A stretch of 6,712 nucleotides of DNA from Hyphomicrobiaceae bacterium (GTDB lineage Bacteria; Pseudomonadota; Alphaproteobacteria; Rhizobiales; Hyphomicrobiaceae). The notes under the pieces were generated by a model that saw only the letters and a program-made list of their open reading frames with translations, had not been told where the DNA came from and searched no databases. The position numbers were made by a program, and so were the translations under genes. Of the stretch, positions 4,961 through 6,712 are shown piece after piece; the first letter of the stretch is position 1; each line of letters begins with the position of its first letter. Location of the stretch: assembly GCA_017353825.1 (NCBI GenBank), contig JAFMSC010000243.1:1-6712 (forward strand), written 5' to 3'.

Positions 4961-6214
4961 CTACCGCCCCGCGCGCAGCCGCTCCAACAGCTCGGCCGTG
5001 GGATAGGAATCGGCAGGCAGCCCGAATCTCATCTGCACCGCCTTGATGGCGCCGCGCGTGGCCGCCCCGAGCCGGCCGTCGATGTCGCCGACCTCGTATC
5101 CGCGCTGCGCCAGGAGCTGCTGCAGCTCCTTGATCTCCTCGAAGGTCAGCTCAGGGATGGGTTGGGTGCCGCGATGCATGGGCGGTGCACCGGCCAGTCG
5201 CGTCCCGAGGTAAGCCGCCGTCAGGCAGTAGTTGAGCGACTGGTTCCACTGGAGGTAGACCTGGAAGTTCTGGTAGGCGAGGAACGCCGGTCCGAAGCGC
5301 CCCATCGGCAGCACGAGCGAGGCCGGCACGCCATCGGCCGGCAACCGCCGGCCATCGGCCAGTGTCACGCCCCAGTCGGTCCACTTTGAGCGGGGGTGCT
5401 GGATGGCAAGGTCGGCCTGGTCCCATGGCAAGTTGGCGGGCACCCGCACCTCCTGCAGCCACGGCTCGTCGCGCCGCCAGCCCAGGTGCACGAGATAGTT
5501 CGCCGTGGAGGCGATCACGTCGGGCACGCTGGAGATGAGGTTGCGGCGCCCGTCGCCGTCGTAATCCACCGCGTGCTCCATGTAGATCGAGGCCAGGAAC
5601 TGGGTCTGGCCGAGCTCGCCGGCCCACGATCCGATCATCTCGACGGGGGCGAGGTCGCCGCGATCGATGATGCGCAGCGTGTCCATCAGCTCGGCCCGGA
5701 ACTTGTCGCTGCGGCGACAGTCGTAAGCGAGCGTGGCAAGCGCGCGCAACACCGGGAACTTGCCCATGCTGCCGCCGTAGTCGCTCTCCAGAGCCCACAG
5801 CGCGGCAATAACGGGCCCCGGGACGCCGTAGTCCTTCTCCACCCTGGCGAACAGATCGCGGTGCTGCCTGAGACGCGCCTGGCCATTCTGGATGCGGTTC
5901 TGCGAGATGAGCTTGTCGGAGAACGACAGGAAGGCCTGCGAGAAGAAGCTCTGCTTGCGGTCGCGGGCGATCACGGCCGGGTCAAGCGTCACCCCGTCGA
6001 GCGCAGCGGACACGGTGGCCCGCGAGATGCCGGCAGCGATGGCCTCCTTGCGGAAGCCGTCGAGCCAGGTATCGAAGCTGCCGGTGTTGCGGCAGTTCGG
6101 CGGCGCCGATGCCGGCCCCGCAACTGTCGTCTGAGCCGACGCAACCGGCACGACTGCGCTGGCGAGAGCCATCACGGCCGCCCACAGCGCCAGCACTGCC
6201 TTGCCGTGATGCAT
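4961..6214 (-). CDS. Lytic murein transglycosylase, MltB type, with C-terminal peptidoglycan-binding domain
   Basis: A 417-residue exported enzyme that cleaves the MurNAc-GlcNAc bond of peptidoglycan in the periplasm, leaving 1,6-anhydroMurNAc. Residues 1-27 form a signal peptide: MHHGK, a hydrophobic core, then ASA with cleavage expected before Gln28. There is no lipobox cysteine, so it is soluble, unlike lipoprotein MltB of E. coli. The SLT_2 domain spans ~45-345: catalytic Glu143 in ALWALESDYGG, GSWAGELGQTQFLASIYMEH (196-215) with the following VDYDGDGRRNL, and FLAYQNFQVYLQWNQSLNYC (311-330). Residues ~356-417 form a PG_binding_1 domain (EEIKELQQLLAQRGYEVGDI then a DGRLGAATRGAI core). ATG at 6214 is chosen for its signal peptide and good ribosome-binding site; the frame is open to 6496 but that part overlaps the upstream gene and is not protein-like. 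The gene stands 82 bp from its upstream neighbour and ~715 bp from recA. Confidence 0.95.
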   Translation of the reverse strand: MHHGKAVLALWAAVMALASAVVPVASAQTTVAGPASAPPNCRNTGSFDTWLDGFRKEAIAAGISRATVSAALDGVTLDPAVIARDRKQSFFSQAFLSFSDKLISQNRIQNGQARLRQHRDLFARVEKDYGVPGPVIAALWALESDYGGSMGKFPVLRALATLAYDCRRSDKFRAELMDTLRIIDRGDLAPVEMIGSWAGELGQTQFLASIYMEHAVDYDGDGRRNLISSVPDVIASTANYLVHLGWRRDEPWLQEVRVPANLPWDQADLAIQHPRSKWTDWGVTLADGRRLPADGVPASLVLPMGRFGPAFLAYQNFQVYLQWNQSLNYCLTAAYLGTRLAGAPPMHRGTQPIPELTFEEIKELQQLLAQRGYEVGDIDGRLGAATRGAIKAVQMRFGLPADSYPTAELLERLRAGR

Positions 6215-6219
6215 GAGCG

Positions 6220-6224
6220 TCCTC
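6220..6224 (-). promoter_or_regulatory. Ribosome-binding site that fixes the transglycosylase start
   Basis: GAGGA (within TGAGGA) on the minus strand lies 5 bases before ATG 6214. Together with the signal peptide that begins there, it decides the start over upstream in-frame codons. Confidence 0.75.
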
Positions 6225-6296
6225 AAAGGCCAAAGCGCCTGGTGCCAAGCGGGTTCTCGGGCTGCCCCGATTCCGCCAGCCGGGACCTTGTTTGGG

Positions 6297-6712
6297 TCAG
6301 CCTTCGGGGCAAAGCTCGAAAGCCTTATCAAGCGCCTGTGCCTGGTTGGGATATTCCCCGGCGATGTTGCCGTTCTTGGCGTAGGCGGCGATGAACGCCT
6401 CGGCCTCGCGCGCCTCCGACCCGGCATTGACGTCGAGTACCGTGAAGTTGACGACCTGGTCGACCACCGAGCGGATGATGATCGACTTCTGGCCACCGTA
6501 GCTGGCCGTCCACACCCGGCACTTCTGGTTGGCGGGGGGCGGTACGGAAGCTTCCGGCGAAGGCTTCAGCTTGGCGGCACCGGTCGCCGCTGCGCCCGCG
6601 AGCGCGAGCCGCGTGCTGCCGGCCCCGCTGTCGCGCGTGTTCTCCCCAGTGCTGTCGCCGGCATCCGCCTTCGAGGCAGCAGCGGCCGTGGTGCTGGCAT
6701 TGGCCTCAGCAC
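6297..6712 (-). CDS. Unrecognised protein, C-terminal part with Ala-rich linker and Cys-bracketed domain
   Basis: The last 137 codons of a gene that enters from the right edge; no stop interrupts the frame there. About 60 residues are low-complexity, rich in Ala, Ser, Gly, Thr and Pro (ending LKPSPEASVPPPANQK), typical of a flexible linker in an exported or membrane-anchored protein. The final ~74 residues look folded: CRVWTASYGGQKSIIIRSV, FTVLDVNAGSEAREAEAFI, AAYAKNGNIAGEYPNQAQAL, ending FELCPEG. The only two cysteines seen stand at the two ends of this domain and could form a disulfide, which would fit a periplasmic location. The AREAEAF...AYAKNG and NQAQALDKAF segments look helical and recall the alternation of small periplasmic repeats such as SPOR, but I see no motif that proves it. 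A GTG at 6515 is not needed as a start because the frame continues upstream. It precedes the transglycosylase by 82 bp on the same strand, so a cell-envelope role is a guess from context. Confidence 0.75.
   Translation of the reverse strand, partial: AEANASTTAAAASKADAGDSTGENTRDSGAGSTRLALAGAAATGAAKLKPSPEASVPPPANQKCRVWTASYGGQKSIIIRSVVDQVVNFTVLDVNAGSEAREAEAFIAAYAKNGNIAGEYPNQAQALDKAFELCPEG

Noticed and set aside
5396..6394. Plus-strand open frame of 332 codons antisense to the transglycosylase
   Set aside because: It is the mirror frame of a strongly biased GC-rich gene; its translation is rich in His, Arg and Ala and has no recognisable domain, whereas the minus strand encodes a full MltB-type enzyme.

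Overview
The window is GC-rich with strong third-position G/C bias. It looks like a chromosomal piece of an alphaproteobacterium, probably of the Hyphomicrobiales. The main evidence is RecA, whose N-terminal lead-in (LRVVEGGSMDKQKALEAAL) and overall sequence follow the alphaproteobacterial pattern. A LexA-box-like GTAC-N7-GTTC site upstream of recA, close to the alphaproteobacterial GTTC-N7-GTTC form, agrees with this. The placement below class level is an impression only.

All well-supported genes lie on the minus strand, so transcription runs from right to left. From right to left they are: (1) the C-terminal 137 codons of an unrecognised protein with an Ala-rich linker and a small domain bracketed by two cysteines (6297-6712, cut by the right edge); (2) a periplasmic lytic murein transglycosylase of the MltB type with a signal peptide and a C-terminal peptidoglycan-binding domain (4961-6214); (3) a region of about 600 bp without an intact gene, holding remnants of one or two small membrane-protein genes on the plus strand and the recA control region; (4) recA (3093-4244); (5) a solitary beta-class DNA methyltransferase 70 bp downstream of recA (2090-3022); (6) a gap of about 300 bp with perfect short tandem repeats (1788-2089); (7) a short-chain dehydrogenase (873-1787); and (8) an alpha-oxoamine-synthase-family PLP enzyme that overlaps it by 80 bp and runs off the left edge (1-952).

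Two functional groupings stand out. recA and the methyltransferase are closely spaced with no visible terminator between them, so the methyltransferase may share recA's promoter and perhaps its SOS control. The dehydrogenase and PLP enzyme form an overlapping pair. Such enzymes carry out consecutive steps: decarboxylative condensation of an amino acid with an acyl thioester, then reduction of the ketone. The same logic makes sphingoid bases, and the pairing resembles rhizobial RkpG/RkpH of the capsular polysaccharide region. The most likely unusual biology here is this pair making an amino-alcohol lipid or lipid anchor. I did not find a clear-cut new defence system, CRISPR array, intact mobile element or RNA gene.
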